Source: Pseudonocardia sp.
Lineage (GTDB): Bacteria > Actinomycetota > Actinomycetes > Mycobacteriales > Pseudonocardiaceae
NCBI RefSeq assembly: GCF_025465255.1
Contig: NZ_JAODNI010000243.1
Span: forward strand, 1 to 40,013
DNA: 40,013 nucleotides
Reading direction: 5' to 3'
Positions within the stretch are counted from its first letter, which is position 1, and the number at the start of each line of letters is the position of its first letter. Position numbers and translations under genes: made by a program. The notes below the pieces were generated by a model. It had not been told where the DNA came from, made no database searches, and saw only the letters and a list, made by a program, of their open reading frames with translations. Shown piece after piece: positions 24,491 through 32,578 of the stretch.

Positions 24491-24666
24491 GGTGGTGGCC
24501 CTCCGGTTCCCGAGCGGCGACGGATGCCGCCCGGCCCGTGGACCGGGCCCGTCGATCTGCGGCAGGCTACTGCCGGGCGGCCCCCGCTGTCAGGGGCCCG
24601 CGACCCGTGCGAACCCGAACGGCCGTACACAGTGGAGCGATCGACGTCGAGGCGGAGGAGGCGAGG

Positions 24667-25887
24667 GTGAGGCAGGCTCGGAGGCTGGTCGTGCTGGCCG
24701 CGCTCGTGGCGCTGGCGGCGTGCTCGACCCCGCAGACCACCAGCGTCCGGGCGGCGCGGTCGATCGCGTTCGGCACCCTCGTCTCGCCCCCGGAGCGCTC
24801 GGCGGACGAGGCGCGCGCCGGGGTGTCCGCCGCGATGGTCGAGCTGTCCTGGGAGCAGGCCGAACCGGCCGAGGGCACGTTCGACGACCGTTACCTGCGC
24901 TCCGTCCGCGCGGACGTCGACACGCTGCGGGCGACCGACCGGACGATCACCCTGGGTCTCGGCCTGCACCATGCCCCGGAGTGGGTGCTCGCGCTGCCCG
25001 GCGGCCGGTTCGTCGACGAGAACGGCGACTCCTCCGAGGAAGCCAACCTGGTCTTCGCCCAGCGCTCCCGCAACGCCGCGGAGCACTACCTCGCGCACGT
25101 CGCCGCGGTCCTCGACCCGAGCCTGGTGGACGACGTCCGGTTGACGTCCGGTGGCGTCGCGGAGGTCCTCTATCCCGGGGGCGGGCACTACTGGGCGTTC
25201 GACGACAACGCCCGGGGTGGCGCGGACCTGCCCGCCTCGATGCCGCCGAACCCGCTGCCGGGCTGGCGTCCCGGGCAGCCGGGGCCGGACGAGTCGCAGG
25301 TGCGCGAGTGGGCGGACTGGTACGTCGGCGCCCTGGACGACGTGGTGGTCTGGCAGCTCTCCACGCTCACCGCGCTCGGCTTCAACGGCGGCTACGAGGT
25401 GCTGACGCCGGGCGTAGGGGTCCGGCCGGGCGAGTACGCGACCGCGATCCGCGACGGGTTGCCGGCCGGGCTGCTCGGCGCGGGGGCGGCCTGGCAGGTC
25501 TTCTACGAGCGGCTGCCCCGGCGCCCCGACCTCACCGTGTACGTCAGCTCGGTCGCCGACGGCTCGGGTGGCAACGACGTCTGCCGGGCCGAGGACCAGG
25601 GCGTCCCGCTGGACTCGTCGGAGGTCGAGGGCTGGTCCGCGGTGCGCTGGCAGGCGCGGCTGGCGGGGGAGTACGGGTACGCGCTCTCCGGGGAGAACCC
25701 GGGCTGGCGCCAGTCGCCCGCACTGGACAGGTCCTACGTCGACGTCTCGGCCGGCGGCATGATGGCCGCCGCCCTGGCTCAGGCGCGGGCGTGCGGGTTC
25801 CGGTCGTTCTTATGGGCCCACGCGGAGCAGCTGTGGGACGGGACGGTGCCGTTCGAGGAGTACGCGGCGCGGATCGCGGGGGCGTAG
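24667..25887 (+). CDS. Glycosidase-like lipoprotein (GH42/GH14-type TIM barrel)
   Basis: A 406-residue protein with a lipoprotein signal (LVALAAC, Cys19), so it should sit on the outer face of the membrane. The N-terminal barrel strands read GVSAAMVELSWEQAEPAEGTFDDRYL and TITLGLGLHHAPEWVL, the usual start of GH42-like barrels (W..AEP.EG, then P.W). SGGVAEVLYPGGGHYWAFD resembles the catalytic-acid strand of GH14/GH42 enzymes, with Glu166 a candidate acid. Further blocks are WADWYVGALDDVVVW and YALSGENPGW, where Glu in GEN could be the nucleophile. GGAGGAGGCGAGG precedes the GTG. It probably trims or senses the glycan made by this locus. Confidence 0.7.
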   Translation: MRQARRLVVLAALVALAACSTPQTTSVRAARSIAFGTLVSPPERSADEARAGVSAAMVELSWEQAEPAEGTFDDRYLRSVRADVDTLRATDRTITLGLGLHHAPEWVLALPGGRFVDENGDSSEEANLVFAQRSRNAAEHYLAHVAAVLDPSLVDDVRLTSGGVAEVLYPGGGHYWAFDDNARGGADLPASMPPNPLPGWRPGQPGPDESQVREWADWYVGALDDVVVWQLSTLTALGFNGGYEVLTPGVGVRPGEYATAIRDGLPAGLLGAGAAWQVFYERLPRRPDLTVYVSSVADGSGGNDVCRAEDQGVPLDSSEVEGWSAVRWQARLAGEYGYALSGENPGWRQSPALDRSYVDVSAGGMMAAALAQARACGFRSFLWAHAEQLWDGTVPFEEYAARIAGA

Positions 25888-26022
25888 GGGTGGGTTCGGC
25901 AGGTGTGGCGGCGCCGAGCGGGGTCGTGGCTCGTCCCCGAGTTCGTTCCATCCCGGTGGATCTACCCCGTGCTGGCACCACGGCGGAAACCCCTGCCGCG
26001 CCTCGTGCAGTAGAGGCGAAGC

Positions 26023-26805
26023 TCAGCGGGGCTCGAAGTACGTCTCCGGGCCCAGCGGGATCCTCCCGCCGGGGAACAGCGCGTCGACCTGGCTGCGGTA
26101 GCCCCGGATGAGGGATTCCTTGCTGTCCGTGTGCTCCCAGCTCCAGGGTTCGAGCCCGTGCCGGTCGAGGAAGGTCAGGTCCGGCGCGCCGGTCCGGTCG
26201 TACGGGAAGTCCGAGTAGTAGACGACGTCCACCCACTGGCCCGTGCCGGTGGCCCGGGTGATCAGGTGGTCGACGTGCCGGCCGACACCGACGGGGGCCA
26301 GGACGAGCCTCGCCCCGGACTCGTCGACCAGACGGGTCACCTCACGGGTCAGGTCCGTCGTGAGGCGGCGGTCGCCGCGGGACACGCGGCCCTTGGCGAT
26401 GTCGAAGCGGTAGGTCGGGTAACGGTGGACGAGCTCCGGCAGGGCCCGGCCGAGCGGGCCCAGGCCGGCGCTGCGGACGCGGAACAACGCATCCGTCGCG
26501 CCGAGGTGGAGGAGCCGGGCGCCGAGGTCGCCGAGCACCTTGTGGTCCTCGGTCCGGCGGTCCGCGAACAGCGTCGTGGCGTCCGACGCCGAGCACTGGC
26601 GCAGGAACGATCTCGCGGCGTGGGTGTGGGGCGGCGGGGCCGCGGCGGTGAAGACCGTGGCGACGGTCAGCGGGCATCGCTCGGCCACGGCCGTGAGGAG
26701 GCCGCCGCAGGAGAGGATCGCGTCGTCGAGGTGGGCGGAGAGGACCAGGATCGGCGTTCCGTCGGCCACCGCGGCTGCCACGGCGGACGAGCGCGGAACG
26801 TCCAT
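26023..26805 (-). CDS. PIG-L family deacetylase
   Basis: A 260-residue LmbE/PIG-L protein. The metal-binding and catalytic motif is LSAHLDDAILSCGG (His25, Asp27, Asp28), close to the usual HPDD; the second metal motif is GRHVDHLITR (His177, His180). The family contains Zn-dependent N-acetylglucosamine deacetylases such as MshB and PIG-L itself. Actual substrate is unknown; the nearby glycan genes make a sugar N-deacetylase plausible. Its ATG shares one base with the stop of the upstream Hsp70-like gene (TGATG), so the two are coupled. It converges on the glycosidase-like lipoprotein gene across 135 bp with no clear terminator. Confidence 0.9.
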   Translation of the reverse strand: MDVPRSSAVAAAVADGTPILVLSAHLDDAILSCGGLLTAVAERCPLTVATVFTAAAPPPHTHAARSFLRQCSASDATTLFADRRTEDHKVLGDLGARLLHLGATDALFRVRSAGLGPLGRALPELVHRYPTYRFDIAKGRVSRGDRRLTTDLTREVTRLVDESGARLVLAPVGVGRHVDHLITRATGTGQWVDVVYYSDFPYDRTGAPDLTFLDRHGLEPWSWEHTDSKESLIRGYRSQVDALFPGGRIPLGPETYFEPR

Positions 26806-28445
26806 CAGCCGATCCGGTTGAGCAGCACGAAGACGATGACCGCGACGGCCACGGCGACGGCGAGCAGCGCGACGCAGGCGGCGAGGGTGCGGCCGATCGA
26901 CGTGACATGCCAGTCGCCGTCCTCCCCGGACCCCGAGGCCTGTGGCTCCGGATCGGTGGCGGACCCGGCACCCGCACCCGGGTGCCGGGGATTCGGGGGC
27001 CGGGGCGCCGGTCCGTGGTGGGCCGGCGGGCCGTACCGGCCGGCCTGTCCCGGGTAGGGCTCGGACTGCGGGGCAGCCGTGCCGTACGGCGGTTGCGCGG
27101 CCGGCCCGTAGGGCCCGTGCGGCTGTGGGGCGGTGCCGTAGGTCGGCGGGCCGCCCTGGACCGAGGGAGCCTGCGAGGGCGGCTGCGCGACCGGGCCGTA
27201 CCGGCCCTGCTGCGCGGCCGGTCCGTACGGCGCCGGGCCCTGCTGCGGAGCCGGCCCGTACGGCGCCGGGCCCTGCTGCGGAGCCGGCCCGTACGACGCC
27301 GGGCCCTGCTGCGGAGCCGGCCCGTACGGCCCCGGGCTCCGCGCGCCCGGTCCCGGCGACGGCCGGCCGTTCTGCGCCGCGGCCGCGAGCCCCAGCGCCA
27401 CCGACGCCGCCCCGAGCGCCACGGATTGTTCCGTCTGCGGGTCGATCGCGGCCACCCCGCCCAGGCCCTCGGACACCATCCGGGCCACCATCGGGATGCG
27501 CGTCCCCCCGCCCACCAGCACCACCGCCCGCAGCTCCGCGGGGGGCACCTCCGCGAACCGCAGCGCCCGCATCAGCGCGCCGACCGTGGACTCGATCGGG
27601 GCACGCATCATCGCCTCGAGATCCGCGCGCGTCAGCACGAGGTCCTCGTGCCGGTCCGGCAGGTACACCGGGAGCTCCGCCTCGGCGTCGACGGACAGGG
27701 ACTCCTTGGCCAGCACGCACTCCGCCCGCAGCCGGGCCAGCGCCGCCGCGGCGCGGGGATCGTTCTGGTCCAGCCGGCTCAGGGCGCCGCCTGTGCGGTA
27801 GTCCAGGTGGGTGAGGATCGCGTCGTCGAAGTCCGTGCCGCCGAGCCGCTCGATGCCCTCCGGCGGCCCGGCCAGCTCCATGCCCCGGGGACCGCGCCGC
27901 AGGACGGCGGCGTCGAACGTGCCGCCGCCGAGGTCGTAGACGGCCACGAGCTCCCCGAGTCGAAGGGCCCGGATCTCGCCGTACCGGATCGCCGCGGCCT
28001 CGGGCTCGGTGGTCGTCGTGGCGCGGGGCAGGCCGGCCAGGCGGGCCACCTCGGTGAGCAGCGCGACGCGCGTCGGTCCCCAGTGGGCCGGCCGGGACAG
28101 GACGACGTGGTCGGGTGCCCCGCCCTGGACGGACTCGACCTTCGCCACGACGTCCCGCAGGACCGCGGCGAGCAGCTCGGTGACGCGATGGGGACTTCCG
28201 CCCAGCGTGATCGGCGTCGGCTCGCCGAGCCGGCGCCGGAGCAGGCGCACGGTCCGGTCCGGTGCCGTGGTGGCGCGGCGCTCGGCGGCGTCCCCGGTGG
28301 TCAGGGTCCCGTCCGAGTCGGCATGCACAACCACGGGGGCGCCGACGGACCGGTCGCCGAGCATGACGGTCTCGCAACCGCCGGCGTGCGCGACCGCGGC
28401 CGCCACCGACGACGTTCCCAGATCCACCCCGAGGCCGTAGCGCAC
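26805..28445 (-). CDS. Tail-anchored Hsp70-like ATPase without substrate-binding domain
   Basis: A 546-residue protein. Residues 1-350 are an Hsp70/actin-fold nucleotide-binding domain: GLGVDLGTSSVAAAV (phosphate 1), VYDLGGGTFDAAVL (phosphate 2), ERLGGTDFDDAIL and VLVGGGTRIPMVARM (adenosine motif). No DnaK-type substrate-binding domain follows. Instead there is a Pro/Gln/Gly/Tyr-rich linker with an 11-residue tandem repeat (PAPQQGPAPYG type) and a final hydrophobic segment (about 520-543) ending NRIG, so the ATPase should face the cytoplasm held by a C-terminal anchor. GTG is preceded by GAGGAGGT. It is paralogous to the propeller-bearing protein at 29795-32389 and coupled to the PIG-L gene. 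Confidence 0.85.
   Translation of the reverse strand: MRYGLGVDLGTSSVAAAVAHAGGCETVMLGDRSVGAPVVVHADSDGTLTTGDAAERRATTAPDRTVRLLRRRLGEPTPITLGGSPHRVTELLAAVLRDVVAKVESVQGGAPDHVVLSRPAHWGPTRVALLTEVARLAGLPRATTTTEPEAAAIRYGEIRALRLGELVAVYDLGGGTFDAAVLRRGPRGMELAGPPEGIERLGGTDFDDAILTHLDYRTGGALSRLDQNDPRAAAALARLRAECVLAKESLSVDAEAELPVYLPDRHEDLVLTRADLEAMMRAPIESTVGALMRALRFAEVPPAELRAVVLVGGGTRIPMVARMVSEGLGGVAAIDPQTEQSVALGAASVALGLAAAAQNGRPSPGPGARSPGPYGPAPQQGPASYGPAPQQGPAPYGPAPQQGPAPYGPAAQQGRYGPVAQPPSQAPSVQGGPPTYGTAPQPHGPYGPAAQPPYGTAAPQSEPYPGQAGRYGPPAHHGPAPRPPNPRHPGAGAGSATDPEPQASGSGEDGDWHVTSIGRTLAACVALLAVAVAVAVIVFVLLNRIG
27204..27335 (-). repeat. 33-bp in-frame tandem repeat in the Hsp70-like linker
   Basis: Four units start at 27204, 27237, 27270 and 27303, each encoding an 11-residue YGPAPQQGPAP-type block. 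Units differ at very few bases, so the copy number is likely to vary between strains by slippage. Confidence 0.88.
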
Positions 28446-28603
28446 CGAACCTCCTCAGGGGCCGGACGGACGGGCGCGATGGTATCGGGCTCCGTCGGGA
28501 ATCGGACAGATCATCGGGCCGGATGTGCGCCGGCGGGAATCGACGGGAGCCTTCCGGACCGCCGCGCGCGGCGCGAGACTGGTGCGGGCGGACGGGAGGC
28601 GGC

Positions 28604-29392
28604 ATGCGGCGAGTCGTGCGGGGCACCCGGTCGGCCGTGGTGCTCGCCCTGCTGGTGCCCCTGGTGCTGCTCGGAGCGGGTCCGGCGGCTGCGGACGTCC
28701 AGTTGCTGCCGGAGCGCACGGACGCTGGCGCACAGGACGTCACCGTCGTCTTCCGGGTGAGCAACGACGATCCGGCGGACCCGGTCGTCGGGCTGCGGGT
28801 GGCGCTGCCGACGGCACGTCCGCTCGTGGACGTGCGGGTACCGGCGTCCCCCGGCTGGGAGGTGACCACGGCGGCCGTTCCCGGTCGGGCCGCGGTCGGG
28901 ACGGTCGAGTGGCGCGGCGGGCCCGTCGGCGCGGAGCCGGTTGACCTGACCCTGGTCGTCGGCCGGATGCCTCAGGGCGCGGGTCCGGTTCGGTTCGGTG
29001 CGGTCCAGACGGCCCGGTCGGGGACGACGGTCGTCTGGTCCGATCTGCGGGTCACGGGGGCCCCTCCACCCGCGCACGACGCCCTGGTGCTGCCCTACGG
29101 CGCTCCGGCGGCCCCGGCCGCGGGTTCCGGCCGTCACCACCACGGCGGGGATGCCGCGCGCACCTCCGCGGGCGCGCTGGGGGATCCGCCGGGGACCGCG
29201 TCGATCGTGTGGAGCGTCGGGACGGTGGCCGTGGTGGCGCTGCTGTTCGGCCTCGGGATGCGGGAGCTCGGGAGGCAGCAACGGCGCCGCTTCGACGAGA
29301 TCAGCGGGAGCCCTGTCACGGCCGAGAGCCCCGTCACGACCGAGAGCCCCGGCGAGCTCAGGACGTCAGCACCGCGCGACCGGACGCCGTGA
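28604..29392 (+). CDS. DUF1775/YcnI-like secreted, membrane-anchored protein
   Basis: A 262-residue protein with a signal peptide (cut after about GPAAA), an outer beta domain, a C-terminal span (about 205-225) and a short cytoplasmic tail. The outer part, PERTDAGAQDVTVVFRVSNDDPADPVVGLRVALPT, then SPGWEV and VEWRGGPVGA, follows the YcnI/DUF1775 pattern. Copper-binding YcnI proteins begin the mature chain with His; here the expected position reads AAADVQLLPER, so that ligand is absent, although a HHHGG stretch occurs later. GGGAGG lies before the ATG. The last 35 bp overlap the facing small gene. It is divergent from the tail-anchored Hsp70-like gene. Confidence 0.72.
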   Translation: MRRVVRGTRSAVVLALLVPLVLLGAGPAAADVQLLPERTDAGAQDVTVVFRVSNDDPADPVVGLRVALPTARPLVDVRVPASPGWEVTTAAVPGRAAVGTVEWRGGPVGAEPVDLTLVVGRMPQGAGPVRFGAVQTARSGTTVVWSDLRVTGAPPPAHDALVLPYGAPAAPAAGSGRHHHGGDAARTSAGALGDPPGTASIVWSVGTVAVVALLFGLGMRELGRQQRRRFDEISGSPVTAESPVTTESPGELRTSAPRDRTP

Positions 29393-29639
29393 GGTGCACG
29401 GCCCCCGAGCGCGGGTCGTCGGCCTCGATCAGGCCGGCTCCGGCCAGCCGGGGCGCCGCGAACGGGTCCGCGAGGAACAGGCCGTCGACCACGAGCACCG
29501 ACGGGCCGGACAGCCGGCAGCGGCCGGCGTCGACCGCGCGCAGGACGGCGCGGTCCCGGGCGGTGAGGTCCTGCATGCCACCGAGGCCGAGACCGGTGGT
29601 GGCGAGCCCGTCGGTGCGGGTGAGCGTCGTCGCGGACAT
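29358..29639 (-). CDS. Small winged-helix-like protein, unknown function
   Basis: A 93-residue cytoplasmic protein. LTARDRAVLRAVDAGRCRL, then FAAPRLAGAGLIEAD and GAVHLTASGRAVLTS look like the helix-turn-helix and wing of a small regulator (compare MarR/PadR-like cores), but I cannot assign a family. GGAAGGAG precedes the ATG. It lies downstream of the propeller-bearing Hsp70 gene in the same direction, behind a hairpin, and its end overlaps the 3' end of the DUF1775-like gene by 35 bp on the other strand. Confidence 0.65.
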   Translation of the reverse strand: MSATTLTRTDGLATTGLGLGGMQDLTARDRAVLRAVDAGRCRLSGPSVLVVDGLFLADPFAAPRLAGAGLIEADDPRSGAVHLTASGRAVLTS

Positions 29640-29750
29640 CACGATCTCCTTCCGTCCGGCCCCCGTGACCTGCTGTCCGGGTGATCCGTGAACGGTTGAA
29701 GACTGCTCCCACGCGGGCCGGCGGACCATCAGGTACTCCCTACGGCTGAC

Positions 29751-29785
29751 GGGGCGGACCCGCCTTCGCCGGTAGGGTCCGCCCC
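29751..29785 (-). terminator. Hairpin terminator after the Hsp70-propeller gene
   Basis: Arms 29751-29761 and 29775-29785 are 11-base perfect complements around a 13-base loop, starting ten bases after the stop codon of the minus-strand gene. No U-tract follows. Confidence 0.75.
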
Positions 29786-29794
29786 CCGCACGGG

Positions 29795-32389
29795 TCAGCC
29801 GGCCAGGTCGAGGACGCTGAGCGTGCCGCTGTTCAGGTTCGTCACGAACGCCCGGCTGCCGTCCGGCAGGACGGCGATGCTCGTCGGCGCGTCCCCGGTG
29901 GGGACCGTCGCCGTGGCCGTCCAGGTGTCGGTGTTGATCACCGTGACGGTGTCGCCCTCGACGGCGGTGACGTAGACGAACCGGCCGTCGGCCGACCACG
30001 CGACGTCCTGCGGCTTGCTGCCGACCGGCACGGTGGCGATCACCTTCTCCGTGGTCGTGTCGATGACGGTGAGCGAGTCGCTGTCGTAGTTCACGTTCGC
30101 CACCAGCGGCTTGCTGGGGGCGACGGCCAGGCTGTGCGGGCTGACCTGAACCTTGACCTCGCCGACGACGCTGTTGTTCGACGTGTCGATGATCGAGACC
30201 AGGCCGGCCTCGTGGTTCGCGGTGTAGACCCGGGTGCCGTCGTTGGAGATCGCGGCCCAGTGCGGGTTGGGCGCCACCTTGATGTCGGTGGTGACCTTGC
30301 TGGTCGCCGTGTCGATCACGCTGACGGTGCCGGAGTCGTGGTTGGGCACGTAGAGCCGGCTCCCGTCCGGGGTGACGGCCAGGGCGAACGGCCGGGTGCC
30401 GACCGGGATCGTCGAGACGATCGAGTTCGACGTCGTGTCCAGCACGCCGACCAGGTTGATCGTCTTCTGGTCGTTGAAGATGCTGACGTAGACGCGTTTG
30501 CCGTCCGGCGCGAACGCCAGGTACTGCGGCGGCCCGGCGGTGACCGGGATGGTCGCGGTGACCTTGTCGACGGCGGTGTCGATCACGGTGACGACGCCGG
30601 CGGCCCGGTTGGCGACGTAGGCGAGCCGGCCGTTGGGGGAGATGGCGACGAAGCCGGGGGTCTGCCCGGCCGGGATCGTCTGGCCGATGGTCGGGATCGG
30701 GACGGCCGTCGGGATCGAGGGCCTCGTGGGGACGGGCTCCTGGGCGGGGAGGCCCGCGTTCGGGTCCACCCCGTTCGGCGACGCCACGACGACGCCGGCG
30801 TCCGAGCCGCTGAGCCGGTCGTAGGCGAACCAGCCCACACCGCCCAGGACCAGCACCAGCACCCCGATCAGGGCGGCGAGGAGCGGGCCCTTCCGCCGGG
30901 GGCGGGAGCCGTCGGCGGCCGGCAGCGGACCGCCGGCGGTGCCGGTCGGGGGGCCCTCGTTCGGCGGGCCGCCGTTCGGCGGACCGGTGCGGTAGAGGCC
31001 GTCCTGCCAGGCTGGCAGGGGCCCGGTCGAGGGCCCGCTCTGCGCGGACGACGGACCCTGCGCGGACGACGGACCCTGCGGCGGCGGTCCCTGGTAGGTG
31101 GGCGGCGGGCCGGCCGCGTGCCGGGTGTCCGGCACACGCGGCGGCAGGGTCGTGGTGGCGAAGGCGTCGCTCCCGGCCTGCATCGCGGCGGGCTGGTACA
31201 GCCCGGCCGGTGCCACCCCGTTCTGGGATCCGGCGCCCGTGGGCGGGGCGGTGGCCGCGGCGGCGGCGTGCGCCTGCTGCTCCTGGGGCCCTGCGGCGGC
31301 GGACACGGCGGCCGGGGGGTACGCCTCGGTCAGGCCCGCGGCCAGCCGTGCGGCGCCCAGGGCGACCGCGTACTTCGGGTGCGCGTCGACGACGGTCGGC
31401 GCCCCCAGTTCCTCGGCGATCATCCGGGCGACCAGCGGGATCCGCGACGACCCGCCGACCAGCAGCACCGCGCTCAGGTCCGACGCCCGCACCTCGGCCG
31501 AGCGCAGCGTCCGGGTGAGCGCCCCGATCGTCGACTCGACGGGGGCGCGGACCATGTCCTCGAAGTCGTCGCGGGTCAGCCGGACGTCGAAGTGCCGGCT
31601 GGGGAGGAATACCGGGATCGTCGTCTCGGTGTCGATCGAGAGGGCCTCCTTCGCCAGGATGCAGTCCTGGCGAAGCCTGGCCAGCGCGACCGCGGTCTGC
31701 GCGTCCCCCATGTCCAGCTCGGACAGCGCGCCGCCCGCGGTGTAGTTGACGTGGGCCAGGACGGCCTCGTCGAAGTCCACCCCGCCGAGGCGTTCGATGC
31801 CCTCCGGCGTCCCGAGGATCTCGATTCCGTCGGCCGCCTTGCGCAGGACCGTCGCGTCGAAGGTGCCGCCGCCGAGGTCGTAGACGGCGACGATCTCGCC
31901 GTCGGAGAGGCTGCGCGAGGCCGCGTAGTGGGCCGCGGCCGCCTCCGGCTCGGTCACCATCCGCGGTACGGCGAGCCCGGCCAGCTGCGGCACCTCCTCG
32001 AACAGCTCCCGGCGGTACGGGCCCCAGTTCGCGGGGTGGGTCAGCACGATCGAGTCCGGGGCGGCGCCCTGCGTGGCCTCGACCTTGCCGACGACGTCGG
32101 AGAGCAGGCTCGCCAGGAGTGACGTCACCGCGTACGGGACCCCGCCCAGCATCACCGGCGTCGGATCCCCCAGCCGGCGTTTGAACTCCCGGCCCACCCG
32201 GTCCGGGTTGCTCACCGCCCGGCGGCTCGCCGCGTCCCCCGTGACGAGGGAACCGTCCTCACGGAGGTACACCACCGCGGGCGCGACGACGCTACGGTCG
32301 CCGAGGGTGAACATCTCGACCCTCGACGACTGGGCGACCGCCGCCGCGACGAAGGTGGTACCGAGGTCGACCCCCAGGCTGTACGACAC
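29795..32389 (-). CDS. Transmembrane Hsp70-like ATPase fused to a seven-bladed YVTN beta-propeller
   Basis: An 864-residue protein. Residues 1-352 are an Hsp70-type ATPase domain: LGVDLGTTFVAAAV, THPANWGPYRRELFEE, VYDLGGGTFDATVL (169-182), ERLGGVDFDEAVL and VLLVGGSSRIPLVARM. A low-complexity Pro/Gln/Ala linker (353-497) precedes one membrane span (501-522). Residues 575-864 hold seven YVTN-type blades, for example YVANRAAGVVTVIDT, YVPNHDSGTVSVIDT and FVTNLNSGTLSVLDL. With Arg-Arg-Lys before the span, the ATPase should be inside and the propeller outside. No substrate-binding domain is present. GTG 32389 is preferred (AGGGAAGG upstream). The outer propeller may bind a wall or protein ligand and signal inward. 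Confidence 0.9.
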   Translation of the reverse strand: MSYSLGVDLGTTFVAAAVAQSSRVEMFTLGDRSVVAPAVVYLREDGSLVTGDAASRRAVSNPDRVGREFKRRLGDPTPVMLGGVPYAVTSLLASLLSDVVGKVEATQGAAPDSIVLTHPANWGPYRRELFEEVPQLAGLAVPRMVTEPEAAAAHYAASRSLSDGEIVAVYDLGGGTFDATVLRKAADGIEILGTPEGIERLGGVDFDEAVLAHVNYTAGGALSELDMGDAQTAVALARLRQDCILAKEALSIDTETTIPVFLPSRHFDVRLTRDDFEDMVRAPVESTIGALTRTLRSAEVRASDLSAVLLVGGSSRIPLVARMIAEELGAPTVVDAHPKYAVALGAARLAAGLTEAYPPAAVSAAAGPQEQQAHAAAAATAPPTGAGSQNGVAPAGLYQPAAMQAGSDAFATTTLPPRVPDTRHAAGPPPTYQGPPPQGPSSAQGPSSAQSGPSTGPLPAWQDGLYRTGPPNGGPPNEGPPTGTAGGPLPAADGSRPRRKGPLLAALIGVLVLVLGGVGWFAYDRLSGSDAGVVVASPNGVDPNAGLPAQEPVPTRPSIPTAVPIPTIGQTIPAGQTPGFVAISPNGRLAYVANRAAGVVTVIDTAVDKVTATIPVTAGPPQYLAFAPDGKRVYVSIFNDQKTINLVGVLDTTSNSIVSTIPVGTRPFALAVTPDGSRLYVPNHDSGTVSVIDTATSKVTTDIKVAPNPHWAAISNDGTRVYTANHEAGLVSIIDTSNNSVVGEVKVQVSPHSLAVAPSKPLVANVNYDSDSLTVIDTTTEKVIATVPVGSKPQDVAWSADGRFVYVTAVEGDTVTVINTDTWTATATVPTGDAPTSIAVLPDGSRAFVTNLNSGTLSVLDLAG

Positions 32390-32529
32390 GAGTTCGCCTT
32401 CCCTCCAGGCGGAGCCACCGGGGCTTCGCTGACAGGCGTGCGACCGTGATGAGTACACGATCTGGTGCTGTGATACTCGGGACGGGTGTGCTTGTCATTA
32501 CCGTGAGGGGGGAAAACCCTACTTGCGCC

Positions 32530-32544
32530 GGGGGAGTGCCCCCT
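32530..32544. promoter_or_regulatory. Candidate operator, near-palindrome GGGGGAG-TG-CCCCCT
   Basis: Located in the divergent region between the Hsp70-propeller gene and the first kinase, 35 bp before the kinase start. Outer arms CTTGC (32522-32526) and GCAAG (32551-32555) enclose it, so an RNA hairpin is also possible. It matches the site at 15945-15959 except for the central two bases. Confidence 0.4.
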
Positions 32545-32578
32545 TCCGGAGCAAGCGCGGAACAGTCACCCTGTCCCG

